Source: Pseudomonas sp. WJP1
GTDB taxonomy: Bacteria > Pseudomonadota > Gammaproteobacteria > Pseudomonadales > Pseudomonadaceae
Reading direction: 5' to 3'
Length of the DNA: 64,000 nucleotides
Assembly (NCBI RefSeq): GCF_028471945.1
Contig: NZ_CP110128.1
Span: 5,134,501-5,198,500, forward strand
Part shown: piece after piece, positions 35,778 through 47,931 of the stretch
How positions within the stretch are numbered: the stretch's first letter is position 1
Layout: each line of letters begins with the position of its first letter
The notes under the pieces: generated by a model
The model's input: the letters and a program-made list of their open reading frames with translations, nothing else
Told to the model about the DNA's origin: nothing
Databases searched by the model: none
Made by a program: the position numbers and the translations under genes

Positions 35778-38700
35778 CAGTTGAACTCCATCTCGTCCAG
35801 AAGCGACTCAAGCGCATCCAGGCGTGCATCGTTGTCAGTCGGGGCGTGTTGCCCGGCCATGGCGGCATAAGCCTGAAGGTCGTTGCTTTCGAACAGCGCG
35901 CGCAGCGGCAGCTCGATGCCCAGTTCCAGCTCCACGCGGGCACTGGCCTGGGCGGCGAGCAGCGAATGCCCGCCCAATTCAAAGAAGTTGTCGCGGCGGC
36001 CGATCCGGGCCACACCCAGCACCTCGGCCCAGATCGCGGCCAGTTGCTGTTCGAGTTCGCCTTCGGGAGCTTCGAACGGGCGCTGCCAGTCTTGGGCATC
36101 TGGCAGTGGCAAGGCCTTGCGGTCGAGCTTGCCGTTGCTGGTCAGTGGCAAGGCATCGAGCAACAGCCAGTGGCTGGGCACCATGTAGTCCGGCAGGTCG
36201 ATCTTCAGCGCGGCGCGCAGGTTGTCGCGCCAGGCGATCGGATCGTTCGGCAGGTGCTCGGCGACGACGTAGGCGCACAGCTGCGGACCGCCGTCGTCGA
36301 CATGCACGCTGATCACCGCCTGACGCACGCCCGGTTGCGCCAGCACGGCCGCTTCGATCTCGCCCAGTTCGATGCGGAACCCGCGGATCTTCACTTGCTG
36401 GTCGATCCGCCCCAGGTAGTCGATGCTGCCGTCGGCCCGCTGGCGCGCCAGGTCGCCGCTGCGATACAGGCGCTGCGAAGCGTCGAACGGGCTCGGTACG
36501 AAACGCTCGGCGGTCAGGCCGAAACGACCGTGATAACCCCGGGCCAGGCCGGCACCGGCGATGTACAGCTCGCCCGCCACGCCCACCGGCACCGGTTGCA
36601 ACTGGCTGTCGAGCAAGTACCAGCGCAGGTCGCGGATCGGCAGGCCGATCGGGCTTTGCGCCTTGCCGTCAAGGTCGGCCAGGCGGATCGCGCGGTAGGT
36701 CACGTGCACCGTGGTCTCGGTGATGCCGTACATGTTCACCAGTGTCGGTTGCCGGTCGCCGAAGCGTTCGAACCACGGGCGCAGGCTGGCCACTTCCAGT
36801 GCTTCGCCACCGAAGATCACCTGGCGCAACGCCAGGCTGCGCGGGCTGGCGCAGGCGATCGGCAACAATTGGCGGAACGCGGTCGGGGTCTGGTTCAACA
36901 CCGTCACCCCTTCATCGCAGAGCAAGCGGTGGAACTCCTGCGGCTCGCGACTGATGTAATACGGCACAATCACCAGGCGCCCGCCGGTGCACAGCGAACC
37001 GAACAGCTCCCACACCGAGAAGTCGAAGGCGTAGGAGTGGAACAGGGTCCAGACATCGTCTGCGCCGAAATTGAATTCGCCAGCGGTGGCCGTGAGCAAG
37101 CGGCCGACGTTGCCATGGCTGAGCAAGGCGCCCTTGGGTCGGCCGGTGGAGCCGGAGGTGTAGATCACGTAGGCGAGGTTGTCCGGGGTCGCCAACGGCG
37201 CCAGGTTGTCGGCGCTGTAGGGGGCCAGTTGCATGGCCGCCAAGTCCAGGACCTGCACGCCTTCGCGGGCGGGCAAGCCGTCGATCAGGTGAGCCTGGGT
37301 CAACAGCAAGCCAATGCCGCTGTCATCGATCATGTAGCTCAGGCGCTCGGCCGGGTATTGCGGGTCCAGCGGCACGTAGGCGCCACCGGCCTTGAGAATC
37401 GCCAGCAAGCCGACCACCAGCGGCATCGCCCGCTCGGTGGCGATACCCACGCGCACTTCGGGGCCGACACCCTGCTCGCGCAATTTGTGCGCCAGGCGAT
37501 TGGCCTGGGCGTTGAGCGCGGCGTAGGTTAGATGCTCGCCTTCGCAGGTCAGTGCGATGGCGTCCGGGCGTTGCGCGGCTTGGGCTTCGAACAGATGATG
37601 CAAGGTTGGCGATTGCGCTTGTGCCTCGAAGTTCGGATTCCAGTGCTGAATCAACCCGTCGTATTGCGGCGCTTGCAGCAACGGCAATTCGGCGACGCGC
37701 TGCTGTGGGTTTTCGACCACCGCGCGCAACAGGTTCAGCCACTGCTCGGCGAAGCGCTGCATCGAGGCTTCGTCGTACAGATCGGTGGCGTAGCTCAGGC
37801 TGGCGTCCAGTTCATCGCCCTGCTCCTGGGTGTCGAGCACCAGATCGAATTGCGCGGTGTGTTGCTGCCAGTGCAGGCGCTCGACCTGCAAATCGGCCAC
37901 CGCGCGCTCGACACTGGCGCCGAGTTTTTGCTGATGGTTGTAGAGCACCTGGAACAACGGGCTGTGATTGAGGCTGCGATCCGGTTGCAGGGCGTCGACC
38001 AATTGTTCGAACGGCAAGTCCTGATGGGCTTGCGCCGCCAAGGCCGTTTGCTTGACCTGTTGCAGCAGCGCACTGAACGGTTGCTGCCCGTCGATCTCGG
38101 CACGCAGCACCTGGGTATTGATGAAGAAGCCGATCAGGCCTTCGGTTTCCAGGCGTGAACGGCCGGCACTCGGCACGCCGACGCTGATGCCCGAGTGCCC
38201 GCTCTGGCGGTGCAGCAGGGTCTGGAAACTCGCCAGCAACAGCATGAACAGCGTCACTTGCTGCTCCTGCGCACGCTCACGCAAACCGGCCAGCAGCTGG
38301 CGATCGACGTTCAACGTCAGGCTGGCGCCGCGCTCGCTACGGCGGGCCGGGCGGGTCAGTTCGCTCGGCAACTCCAGTGGCGCCTGGCTGCCCGCCAGTT
38401 GCTCGCGCCACCACGCCAGTTGCCGCGCGCCCTCGCCGGCTTCCAGCCAGTCGCGCTGCCAACGGGCGTAGTCGCTGTAAGCCACCGGCAGTGCCGGCAG
38501 GTTGGCCGCATGCCCGTCAACGGCAGCCTGATACAGCGCGCTGAACTCATCGACCATCACCTGCATCGACCAGCCATCGGCGGCGATGTGGTGCACGGTG
38601 AGCACCAGCACATGGTCTTCGGCGCTGACTTGCAGCAGCAAGCAGCGCCACAGCGGGCCGTTGCGCAGATCGAAAGGCTGGGCGATTTCTGCGGCCACCG

Positions 38701-41700
38701 CAGCGTTGATCGCCGACTCGTTGATGGGCTTTTCGTTGAACTGCAACGGCAGCTCGACATGCACCACCGGGCGCGCCTGCTGACCATCCTGTTCGAAGGT
38801 GGTGCGCAAGGCTTCGTGGCGCAGCTGCAACTGGGCGAAGGTTTTGCGCAGGGCGTCGCGGTTCAGCGGGCCTTTGAGGCGCAGCGCTGCCGGGATGTTG
38901 TAGGCCGCGCTGTGCGGGTCCAGTTGCCAGAGAATCCACTGGCGTTGCTGGGCGTAGGACAGCAGGCGTGGCTGATCGTCCGCTGCGCGTTGCAGCGACG
39001 GTTGGCCGCTGAGGGTCGCTTGCGCGGCGCGCTCGGCGAACTCCGCCAGATTCGCCGCCGAGAACAGGCTGTTCACCGACAGCTCAAGTTGCAGTTGCTG
39101 ACGTACTCGGGAGATCACTTGCAGCACCAGCAACGAGTGGCCGCCGAGCTCGAAGAAGTTGTCGTCGCGACCGACTTTCTCGACCTTCAGCACTTCTTGC
39201 CAGATGTGCGCAAGTTGCATTTCCAGACCTTCGGCAGGCGCTACGAAGGCACGTTGTGCATCGCCCGCTTCAACCCGTGGCAAAGCCTTGCGGTCGAGCT
39301 TGCCGTTGTTGTTGAGCGGCAATCGGTCGAGCAGGACCATATGGTTGGGCACCATGTATTCCGGCAGCGACTGCTGCAGGACGGCTTTGAGTCCTTGCAG
39401 ATACTCGACCTGAGCAACCACCGGGCCGCTGGCCACGACGTACGCCACCAATTGTGTGCCGTCCTGGGCGATGACGGCGGCTTCGCGCACTTCGTCCAGG
39501 GCCTGCAGGCAGGCTTCGATCTCGCCCATCTCGATGCGGAAACCGCGAATCTTCACTTGGTGGTCGATACGCCCGACGTATTCCAGATCGCCGTTACCGT
39601 TGTAGCGCGCCAGGTCGCCGCTGCGGTACAGCCGTGCGCCCGGTTCGCGGGCAAACGGGTCCGGCAGGAAACGTTCGGCGGTCAGCGCCGGGCGGTCGAA
39701 GTAGCTTTGCGCCAGGCAGGCCGGTGCGCCGATGCACAATTCGCCGACGCCGTCAGTCGGCAGTAGCTGACCGGCCGCATCCAGCACGTACAGCGCCCGG
39801 CCAGGGATGGCGCGACCGATTGGAATGCCGAAGGCATCGCTGGCATCGGCCAATTGGCATTCATGCACGCTGGACACTACCGTCGCCTCGGTCGGCCCGT
39901 AGGTGTTGAGCAGGCGCACGTGGCTCAAACCTGCTTGATGCCACAGGCGCAGGCCTTCCACCGACATCGCTTCGCCGCCGACGTGTACCTGGCGCAAATC
40001 GCCGAGGTTTTGCACCACGCCGCTGGCGCATTCGCGGGCCAGCAGGAACCAGTAAGCGGCCGGCAAGTCGGCCACGGTCACGCCCTGCTCGACGATTTGG
40101 GTGGCCAGTCGGCCGGCGTCCCACAGGTCGTCGCCGCGCATGATCAAGGTTGCGCCGACGCACAATGCCGGGAAGCATTGTTCGACGAAGCCGTCGAAGC
40201 TGAAGGTGGCGAATTGCAGGACGCGATCGGTAGGTGACAGTCTTGAGTAGTCGGCGGCGGTCTGGCAGAACTCGCGCAGGGCGGCGTGGGTGATGGCGAC
40301 GCCTTTGGGTTGGCCGGTGGAGCCGGAGGTGTAGATGATGTAGGCCAGATCGTCGGCGACGGGGAGACCGCCTTCGCGAGCAAGCTTCGCTCCTACAAGG
40401 GGTGTGGTGTCTTCCAGGGATAAGCGTCTTACGCTTGGTACGTCTTCGAGGAGGCCGGATTCGTGCAGCAGCACGTCGAGGCGGCTGTCTTCGATCATGT
40501 AGGTGAGGCGTTCGGTTGGGTATTTCGGGTCGAGGGGGACGTAGGCCGCGCCGCTTTTCAGGACCGCCAACAGGCTGATGATCAGTTGCGGGCCGCGATG
40601 CACGGCCAGGCCGACGCGCTTGCCGGGGCCGGCGCCGTTGTCGATCAGGCGCTGGGCCAGGTGGTTGGCTTGTGCATTGAGTTGACCGTAGCTCAGGGTG
40701 TGGCCGTCCACCTGCAATGCCAGTGCATCGGGCGTGGCAGCGGCTTGCGCGGCGATCTGTTCGTGGGCCAGTAGCGTTGTGGATAACTCAACCGCAGGTG
40801 GCTGGCTGATCGCGAGCACTGCGTGCTTTCCATCGACGTCCAGCAGTTCCAGCGAGCCCAAAGCCGCCTGCGGCGATGCCATCAGTTGCATCAGCAGGTG
40901 CTGCAAATTGGCTGAAAGCTGTGCGACCTGAGCCGCGCTGAACCGCGCCGCGTCATAACTGAACTCCAGACCCAGGCCTTCGCCCAATTCGATGCCCAGG
41001 GTCAGCGGATAGTGGGTGCGCTCGTGGTTGTGCAGGTTGCCGAACGACAACCCGGCCGGCGCGCCCTGCTTCAGCGCTTCGGCCACCGGGAAGTTTTCGA
41101 ACACCAGCAGGCTGTCGAACAGTGCCGAACCCTGCTGCCCCGCCCAACCCTGGATGTCGTACAACGGCACGTGTTCGAACTCACGCATGGCCAGGTTCAG
41201 GCCTTGCAATTCCCCCAGCCACTGGCTGACGGTCTGGTCCGGTTTCATCGCGCACACCAGTGGCAGGGTGTTGATGAACAGGCCCAGCTGTTGTTCGATC
41301 CCCGGCAACGGCGCCGAACGTCCGGCCACGGTGGCGCCGAACACCACGCAATCCTGGCCGGTGTAGCGTTGCAGCAACAGGCTCCACGCCGCTTGCAACA
41401 GGGTGTTGAGGGTGACTTTCTGTTGACGGGCGAACTCGGCCAGACGCTGGGTGGCGCGGTTGTCGAGGCTGACGCGATGCTCTTCGTTACCCGTCGCGCC
41501 TACCGGTGGACGCAAGGCTTCGGCCAGCAAGGTCGGTGCTTGCAGCGGTGCCAATGCGGCTGTCCAGAACTGCTCGCCAACGGTTGCCGATTGCTGTTGC
41601 AACCAGCCCAGGTAGTCGCGGTATTGGCCCGTTGGCGCTCGCAGCGGCTGGCCGGCGGCGTAGTGCTGGATCACTTCGGCCAGCAACTGTGCGTTGCTCC

Positions 41701-44700
41701 AGCCGTCCATCAGGATGTGGTGGCTGGTGTAGATCAGGTGCCAGGCGTCAGCGCCGGTACGCAGCAGTTTCAGGCGAAACAACGGCGCCCTGCCCAGCTC
41801 GAAACCTTGCGCACGCTCGGCGTCGGCCAGTGCCTCGGTGTCAGTCGCTTCAAGCACTTGGAGTGGCAACGCGACCTGACGGGCAATCGCCTGGTGTGCG
41901 CTATCGAGGCCTTGCCAATGGAAGCTGCTGCGCAGGATGTCATGACGCTCGACCGCGGCTTGCCAGGCGCGGGTAAATCGCTCGGTGTCCAACCCGCCGA
42001 TGTCCAGGCGCAACTGGCTGATGTAGGCGCCGACCTGCGGTTCGTACAGGGTGTGGAACAGCATGCCCTGTTGCATTGGCGACAGCGGGTACAGGTCTTC
42101 GAGATTGGCAACGGCGAGCGGCAGCCCGTCCAGTTGCGCCTGATCGATGCGCGCCAGCGGGAAGTCCGATGGCGTGGCGTGCGGTGCGTCAAGGGCGCAG
42201 CAATGTTCGATCAGGGCGATCAGTTCCTGGACGTAATCATCAGCCAGGCGCTGGACGGTCGCGGTGTCGAACATCTCACGACTGAAGCCCCAGCTCAGGG
42301 ACAACTCGCCGCCGTAGACCTGGCCTTCCACCACCAGCCAGTTGCCCAGCGGTGCCGACGGGTCCTGCGCGATGCCGTTGCCTTCGGTGGACGGGGTGAA
42401 CAACGCGCCGTCGTCGAACTGACGGTCGAACTGCCCCAGGTAGTTGAAGGTGATGCGCGGTTGCGGCAACGCCGCCAGTTCGGCGCGGGTCGGTGCGCTG
42501 CCGAGGTAGCGCAGCGCGCCGTAGCCCAGGCCCTTGTCCGGGACGCTGCGCAGTTGTTCCTTGATGGATTTGATCGAGGCGCCGAGATCGGCAGCAGGCT
42601 TGAGGTTGACCGGGAACAGGCTGGTGAACCAACCCACAGAGCGCGTCAGGTCGACGTCATCGAACAGGTCTTCGCGGCCGTGGCCTTCGAGCTGGATCAG
42701 CGTACTGCCCTGCCCGCTCCAGCGGCCAACGGCGCGGGCCAGTGCGGTCAGCAGCAGGTCGTTGACCTGGGTGCGGTAGGCCGCCGGGGCCTGTTGCAGC
42801 AGCTGGCGGGTTTGCTCGGTATCGAGCTTGATTTCGAGTTTGTGTTCGAAGCGGTTTTCCAGTGCGCCGTGCGGGCGCTCGCACGGCAGGTCGAGTGGCG
42901 CATCCAGCAATTGGGCCTGCCAGTGGCCGAGGCTGAGTTCGAAGGCTGGAAGGTGATCCTGCAAACGCGCGACCCAGCGCTGGTAGCTGCTGGTTTTCGC
43001 TGGCGCCGCAGCGCCGTTGTAGAACTGCTGGAGATCTTCCAGCAGCACGCGCCAGGACACACCGTCCACCGCCAGATGGTGAACCACCAGCAGCAAACGC
43101 TGGCTGCCGTCAGCCATCGAAACCAGCAGTGCGCGCAGCAACGGGCCGTTTTGCAGGTCGAGACTGCGCTGGGCTTCATCGCACGAGGCGTTCAGCGCTT
43201 CGACCGATTGCGCCTGGCGCTGCCACAGCACCGAGTCGGTGGTCGGCGCAGCATAGGCCTGCTGCCAGCCGCTATCTGTCTGTTGATAACGCAGGCGCAG
43301 GCTGTCGTGATGGGTCAGCAATTGTTCCAGGGCACGCTCCAGCGCCTCGATGTTCAGCGGCTCGTGCGGTACCAGCAACAGCGACTGGTTCCAGTGCTGA
43401 CGCGCAGGGATAGCCTGTTCGAAGAACCACTGTTGCACCGGTGCCAGCGCTACCGCGCCGCTGGCTGGACCCTGGTCGATCAGTTGTTGCTCGCCACTGC
43501 GCGCCGCCTGGGCCAGGCTGCGGATGGTCTGGTGCTGGAACAGGTCCTTGGGGCTGAGCAGGATCCCGGCCTGCCGCGCGCGGCTGACCACTTGCATCGA
43601 GACGATGGAGTCGCCGCCCAGTTCGAAGAAGTTGTCTTCCAGGCCGACGTTGTCGATGGCCAGTACGTCTTGCCAGATCGCCACGAGGGACTTTTCCAGC
43701 GCACTGCGTGGCGCCACGTGTTCGCGTTGTTGCTGGCTGCCGTCCACCGCCGGCAGCGCCTTGCGGTCGAGCTTGCCGTTGGGGGTCAGCGGCAGTTGCT
43801 CGAGGAACAGCAGGAACGCCGGAACCATGTAGTCCGGCAGGTGCTGACGCAAGGCCTCCTTCAGGGATTCACGCAGGGTCGCTTGCGCGTCGAGGTCGAC
43901 CAGCAGTGCCGGATCGCTCGGCACGATGTAGGCCACCAGGTGCTGAACGTTGATACCGTCCTGGGCCAGCACCGCCAGTTCGTGCACCGCGTCCTGTTGC
44001 AACAGCCGCGCTTCGATTTCACCCAGCTCGATGCGGAAGCCACGGACCTTGACCTGATGGTCGATGCGGCCCACGTACTGCAGGGTACCGTCGACCTGAT
44101 AACGGGTCAGGTCACCGGTGCGGTACAGGCGTTCGCCGGTGCTGGAAAACGGGTTGGGTACGTACTTTTCCGCGGTCAGGCCTGGCCGTTCCAGGTAACC
44201 ACGGGTGATGCCAGCGCCGCTGAGGTACAGCTCGGCGGACACGCCTTGTGGTACCGGTTGCAGGTCGGCATCCAGCAGATAGCTGGCGGTGTGCTTGAGC
44301 GGGCGGCCGATATTGGCGCGGCCACCGGCCTCGCGGCGGGTCCAAGTGGAGTAAGTGGTATCTTCCGACGGGCCGTACAGATCGTAGACGTGCTCGACGG
44401 TCGGCTGCTGGTACAGCGCCTCCACCAGGCTCTGCTTCAGTGGCTCACCGGCGAGGTTGATGATGCGCACGCTCGGCGGGATCTGCCCGTCGCGCTGCAG
44501 CGCGTTGATCGCCGAGGGCACGGTGTTGATCAAGCGCACCTGATCCCGGGCCGGCAGCTGCGGCAACTCCAGGGCGTTGCGGGCAATGATCAGCGATCCG
44601 CCGTTGGCCAGGGTGACGAACAGCTCCCACACCGACAGGTCGAAGCACACCGACGTCGACGCCAGCACCCCTTGAATGTCGTCGCGGCTGTACACCGCCT

Positions 44701-46756
44701 GCGACCAGTCGATCAGCGCCAGCACGTTGCGATGGGCAATCGCCACGCCCTTGGGCTTGCCGGTGGAACCGGAGGTGTAGATGACGTAGGCCAGGTTGTC
44801 CGGCGTGACGCCGGTGACCGGGGCGCTGATGGGGTAAGCCGCCAACGCGAGGCTGTCCATCAGCACTACTTGGGTATCGCTCGCCACGCTCAGCGTCCTG
44901 GCCACCTCCGCTTCGGTCAGCAGCACCAGGGCACGGCTGTCTTCGAGCATGTAGGCCACGCGTTCGGCGGGGTAATCCGGGTCCAGCGGCACGTAGGCGC
45001 CACCGGCCTTGAGCACTGCCAGCAAGGCCACCAGCAGTTGCTCGGAACGCTGCATGGCCACGCCGACCCGGACTTCCGGGCCGACGCCGAGTTCGATCAG
45101 CTTGTGCGCCAGGCGATTGGCTTGGTGGTCGAGTTCGCCATAAGTCAGCTGGCGGGTGGCGAAGGTCACGGCAAGCGCATTCGGGGTCGCGGCGACTTGC
45201 TGGCCGATCAGCTGATGAATGCATAGGTCTTGGGCGAAGCTGTCATCGGCGCGGTTCCAATCGTGGACGATGCGCTGGTACTCGGCCTGCTCCAGCAGCG
45301 GCAGATCGCTGATGCGCTGCTGGGTATCGCTGACCATGCCCTGTAAAAGGTGCGTCCAATGTTGCGCCATGCGCGCGATGGTAGCGGCGTCGAACAGGTC
45401 GTTGGCGTAGGTCAGCGCGGCGTGCAGCTTGCCGCTTTTTTCGTAGGTGTCCAGGGTCAGGTCGAACTGGGTGGTGCGTCCTTGCCACTCGATCGTGCCC
45501 AGCACCAGGCCGGACGCCGTGGTCACCGAGGAGATGTCCGCGACCTGCGGCTGGTGGTTGTACATCACCTGGAACAGCGGCGTGTGGCTGAGGCTGCGTT
45601 CCAGTTTCAGCGCCTCGACCAGGCGTTCGAAGGGCAAGTCCTGGTGAGCCTGGGCGCCGAGTGCGGTTTCCTTGATGCGGCGCAGCAGTTCGTCGACCCG
45701 GGTCTGGCCGTCCAGTTGCGTGCGCAGCACCTGGGTATTGACGAAAAAGCCGATCAGGCCTTCGATCTCGGCGCGGTTGCGGTTGGCGATCGGTACGCCG
45801 ACGCGGATGTCGGTCTGCCCGGTATAGCGGTGCAGCAGCACGTTGAAGGCGCCGAGCAACAGCATGAACAAGGTGATGTTGTGTTTCTGCGCGGTGGCCC
45901 GCAGTTGCTCGGCCAGTTGTCCGTCGACGGCGAACGCGTAGCGGGTCCCGCGATAGCTCGGCATCGCCGGGCGCGGGTGATCGGTGGGCAGCTCCAGCAC
46001 CGGGTGCTCGTCACCCAGTTGCGCCTGCCAGTAGTCGAGCTGACGCGCCTGCTCGCCAGCCTCCAGCCAGCGGCGTTGCCACAGGGCGTAGTCGCTGTAC
46101 TGGATCGGCAAGGCTGCCAGTTGCGGTTGTGCACCGGCATCGAAGGCGTCGTAGCAGCGGATGAATTCGTCGATCAGCACGTTCATCGACCAGCCGTCGG
46201 ACACGATGTGGTGCAGGGTCAGCAGCAGTACGTGTTCCTGTTCGGCGAGCTTGAGCAAGGTGACGCGCAGCAACGGGCCAGTGCCCAGATCGAACGGCAG
46301 CACCGATTGGCGCTCGGCGGCTTCGGCCACGGCCTGCTCGCGCTCGGTGGCCGGCAAGGCGCTGAAATCGACTTGTTCGATCAGCAGCGGCGCTGTGGCC
46401 GGAACCTGCAGCAAGCTGTCGTCGGCCTGCGCGGCGAACACCGTGCGCAAGGTTTCGTGGCGCGCCACCAGGCTGGCGAATGCCTGTTCCAGCGCCGGCA
46501 GATTCAGCCGACCAGTCAGGCGCACTGCACCCGGCAAGTTATAGGCGCCACTCTGCGGGTCCAGCTGCCAGAGAAACCACATGCGTTGCTGGGCGTACGA
46601 CAGCGCCTGGCGATCCTCGGCCGCAACCCCTGCAGGAATCGGAAACCGGGCGAAATCCACGCCCTCCTTGTGCAAGGCCGCAAGGAACATCTGGCGCTTT
46701 TCCAGGGGCAACCCGATAAACCGGCGAGCAAGTTTCAAGGAGTCTTCAGCATTCAT
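35777..46756 (-). CDS. pvdJ: PvdJ/PvdI-like pyoverdine NRPS, three modules without thioesterase
   Basis: A 3659-residue synthetase with layout C1-A1-T1-E1-C2-A2-T2-C3-A3-T3 (T domains near residues 1048, 2539 and 3595). The starting C1 (HHIVSDGWS, LCL type) shows that it takes a peptide from another NRPS outside the window. A1 pocket residues D,L,W,N,N,A,L,T,Y suggest alanine, epimerised by E1 (HHLAVDGVSW, EGHGRE). A2 residues D,G,E,D,H,G,T,V,V fit the pyoverdine lysine code. A3 residues D,F,W,N,I,G,M,V,H fit threonine. T1 is GGDS before E, and T2 and T3 are GGHS before C domains. Its TGA overlaps the pvdD ATG (TGATG), so both are translated together. A REP half-site lies inside A2. Confidence 0.92.
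40371..40401 (-). repeat. REP half-site embedded in the pvdJ coding sequence
   Basis: The minus strand reads TTGTAGGAGCGAAGCTTGCT then CGCGAAGG, a typical Pseudomonas REP arm. It is in frame and encodes LVGAKLAREG in a variable linker of the lysine adenylation domain. No second arm is nearby. Confidence 0.75.
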
Positions 46757-46810
46757 TTCTGGGTATCCGGATCAGTGGCGGGAAGCACAAAGGCACGTCG
46801 TCCCTATAAA

Positions 46811-46834
46811 ACGAATGCAGACCGGAAAAATTAG
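46811..46834 (-). promoter_or_regulatory. Degenerate PvdS-like box upstream of pvdJ
   Basis: The minus strand has CTAATT with CGT 15 bases after TAATT (16 after CTAAT), a relaxed version of the TAAAT-N16-CGT box, about 55 bp upstream of the pvdJ ATG. Confidence 0.45.
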
Positions 46835-46852
46835 CGAATGAGAACAACTATC
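46834..46852 (-). promoter_or_regulatory. Possible Fur site upstream of pvdJ
   Basis: GCGAATGAGAACAACTATC on the plus strand resembles Pseudomonas Fur sites (GAATGAGAA followed by an ACTATC half) and adjoins the degenerate PvdS box. Confidence 0.35.
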
Positions 46853-46895
46853 AGAAAGGAATTGGAATGCGGAAATGCAAGCCGATGAAAAACAC

Positions 46896-46986
46896 TGTGG
46901 GAGCGGGCTTGCCCGCGATGGCGGCGGCACATTCAACGTATAGCTGACTGACAGACCGCTATCGCGGGCAAGCCCGCTCCCAAAGG
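46896..46986. repeat. REP inverted pair between pvdG and pvdJ
   Basis: TGTGGGAGCGGGCTTGCCCG arm and its complement about 40 bp apart, GGGCTTGCCCGC subtype. Confidence 0.85.
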
Positions 46987-47011
46987 GATTGGGGTGATGT
47001 TTGAGATTGGG

Positions 47012-47746
47012 TTAACCCACAGCGGCCATCGCATGCCGCCGATGATGAACTTCAAGCTGATCCTTGATCACCTTGAGCACCTTGGCTTCATGCTCATGGA
47101 TGAAGAAGTGCCCGCCGGCGAGCATGTCCACGGAAAAGCTGCCGTGGGTTTCCTTGCGCCAACCGATCAACTGCTCGCTGGTGGCGCGGTCGGCCTTGCC
47201 GCCGAGCACGTGCACCGGGCATTTGAGCAACGGCCGCTGCAGCGGCTCGAAACGCCCGCACAACTGGAAGTCGGCGCGCAGGATCGGCAGTGTCAGGCTC
47301 ATCAACTCCTGGTTGGCCAGCACTTCTTCGCTGGTGCCGTTGAGTGTGCGCAGTTGCTCGATCAATTCGGCATCGGTCTTGGGCTCGGCGAAGCCACGGT
47401 CGTAATCCTCGCGCAGAGTCGGCGCGGCAGTGCCCGAGGCGAACAGTGCGACGGGCTCAGGACAGCCAAGCGAGCGAAACGCATGGGCCATTTCACAGGC
47501 GAGCAACGCGCCGAGGCTATGGCCGAACAGGGCATACGGCGCCTTGAGCGTGGTTTTTTGTTCCTGCGCCAGTTGCAGCGCCAGGCGGCGCATGTCGGTG
47601 TGCAAGGGTTCGCCAAAGCGGGCACCGCGCCCTGGCAGCTCCACGGGCTGCAGCTTGATCCACTGTGGCAGCTTACGCCGCCAGCGGCTATAGACCATGG
47701 CACTCGCGCCCGAATAGGGCAGGCACAGCAATGTCAGCTGGGTCAC
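47012..47746 (-). CDS. pvdG: PvdG, type II thioesterase of pyoverdine synthesis
   Basis: A 244-residue external thioesterase that clears misprimed groups from the phosphopantetheine arms of NRPSs. The nucleophile elbow GHSLGA, the early LPYSGASA motif and the closing GGHFFIHEH histidine are present, the usual triad of type II thioesterases. The start is a GTG at 47744-47746 with a GAGGTAAG ribosome binding site; no ATG gives a better match. It lies upstream of pvdJ-pvdD on the same strand, separated by a REP and about 255 bp, and has a CTAATT-type PvdS-like box of its own. Confidence 0.88.
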   Translation of the reverse strand: MTQLTLLCLPYSGASAMVYSRWRRKLPQWIKLQPVELPGRGARFGEPLHTDMRRLALQLAQEQKTTLKAPYALFGHSLGALLACEMAHAFRSLGCPEPVALFASGTAAPTLREDYDRGFAEPKTDAELIEQLRTLNGTSEEVLANQELMSLTLPILRADFQLCGRFEPLQRPLLKCPVHVLGGKADRATSEQLIGWRKETHGSFSVDMLAGGHFFIHEHEAKVLKVIKDQLEVHHRRHAMAAVG

Positions 47747-47780
47747 CGGGCTTACCTCGAAAGTTGTCTGTATAGGAGAA

Positions 47781-47804
47781 CGGATGAGGTACGCAGAGAA
47801 TTAG
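47781..47804 (-). promoter_or_regulatory. PvdS-like box upstream of pvdG
   Basis: TAATT, 16 bases, CGT on the minus strand, about 35 bp upstream of the GTG start. One base differs from the exact box at TAAAT. Confidence 0.5.
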
Positions 47805-47807
47805 TCC

Positions 47808-47923
47808 CCTGTAGGAGCAGCCGGTCGACGCTCGAATGCTCGCGATGGACGTCAACGATAACGCGGGGCATCAGACAGCCCGTGTCGTCCATGCGTCCAT
47901 CGCGAGCAGGCTCGCTCCTACAG
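47808..47923. repeat. Imperfect REP inverted pair between pvdG and the MFS gene
   Basis: The right arm CGCGAGCAGGCTCGCTCCTA is regular, while the left arm carries about 14 extra bases (AGCCGGTCGACGCTCG region). Confidence 0.7.
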
Positions 47924-47931
47924 TTAGAACT

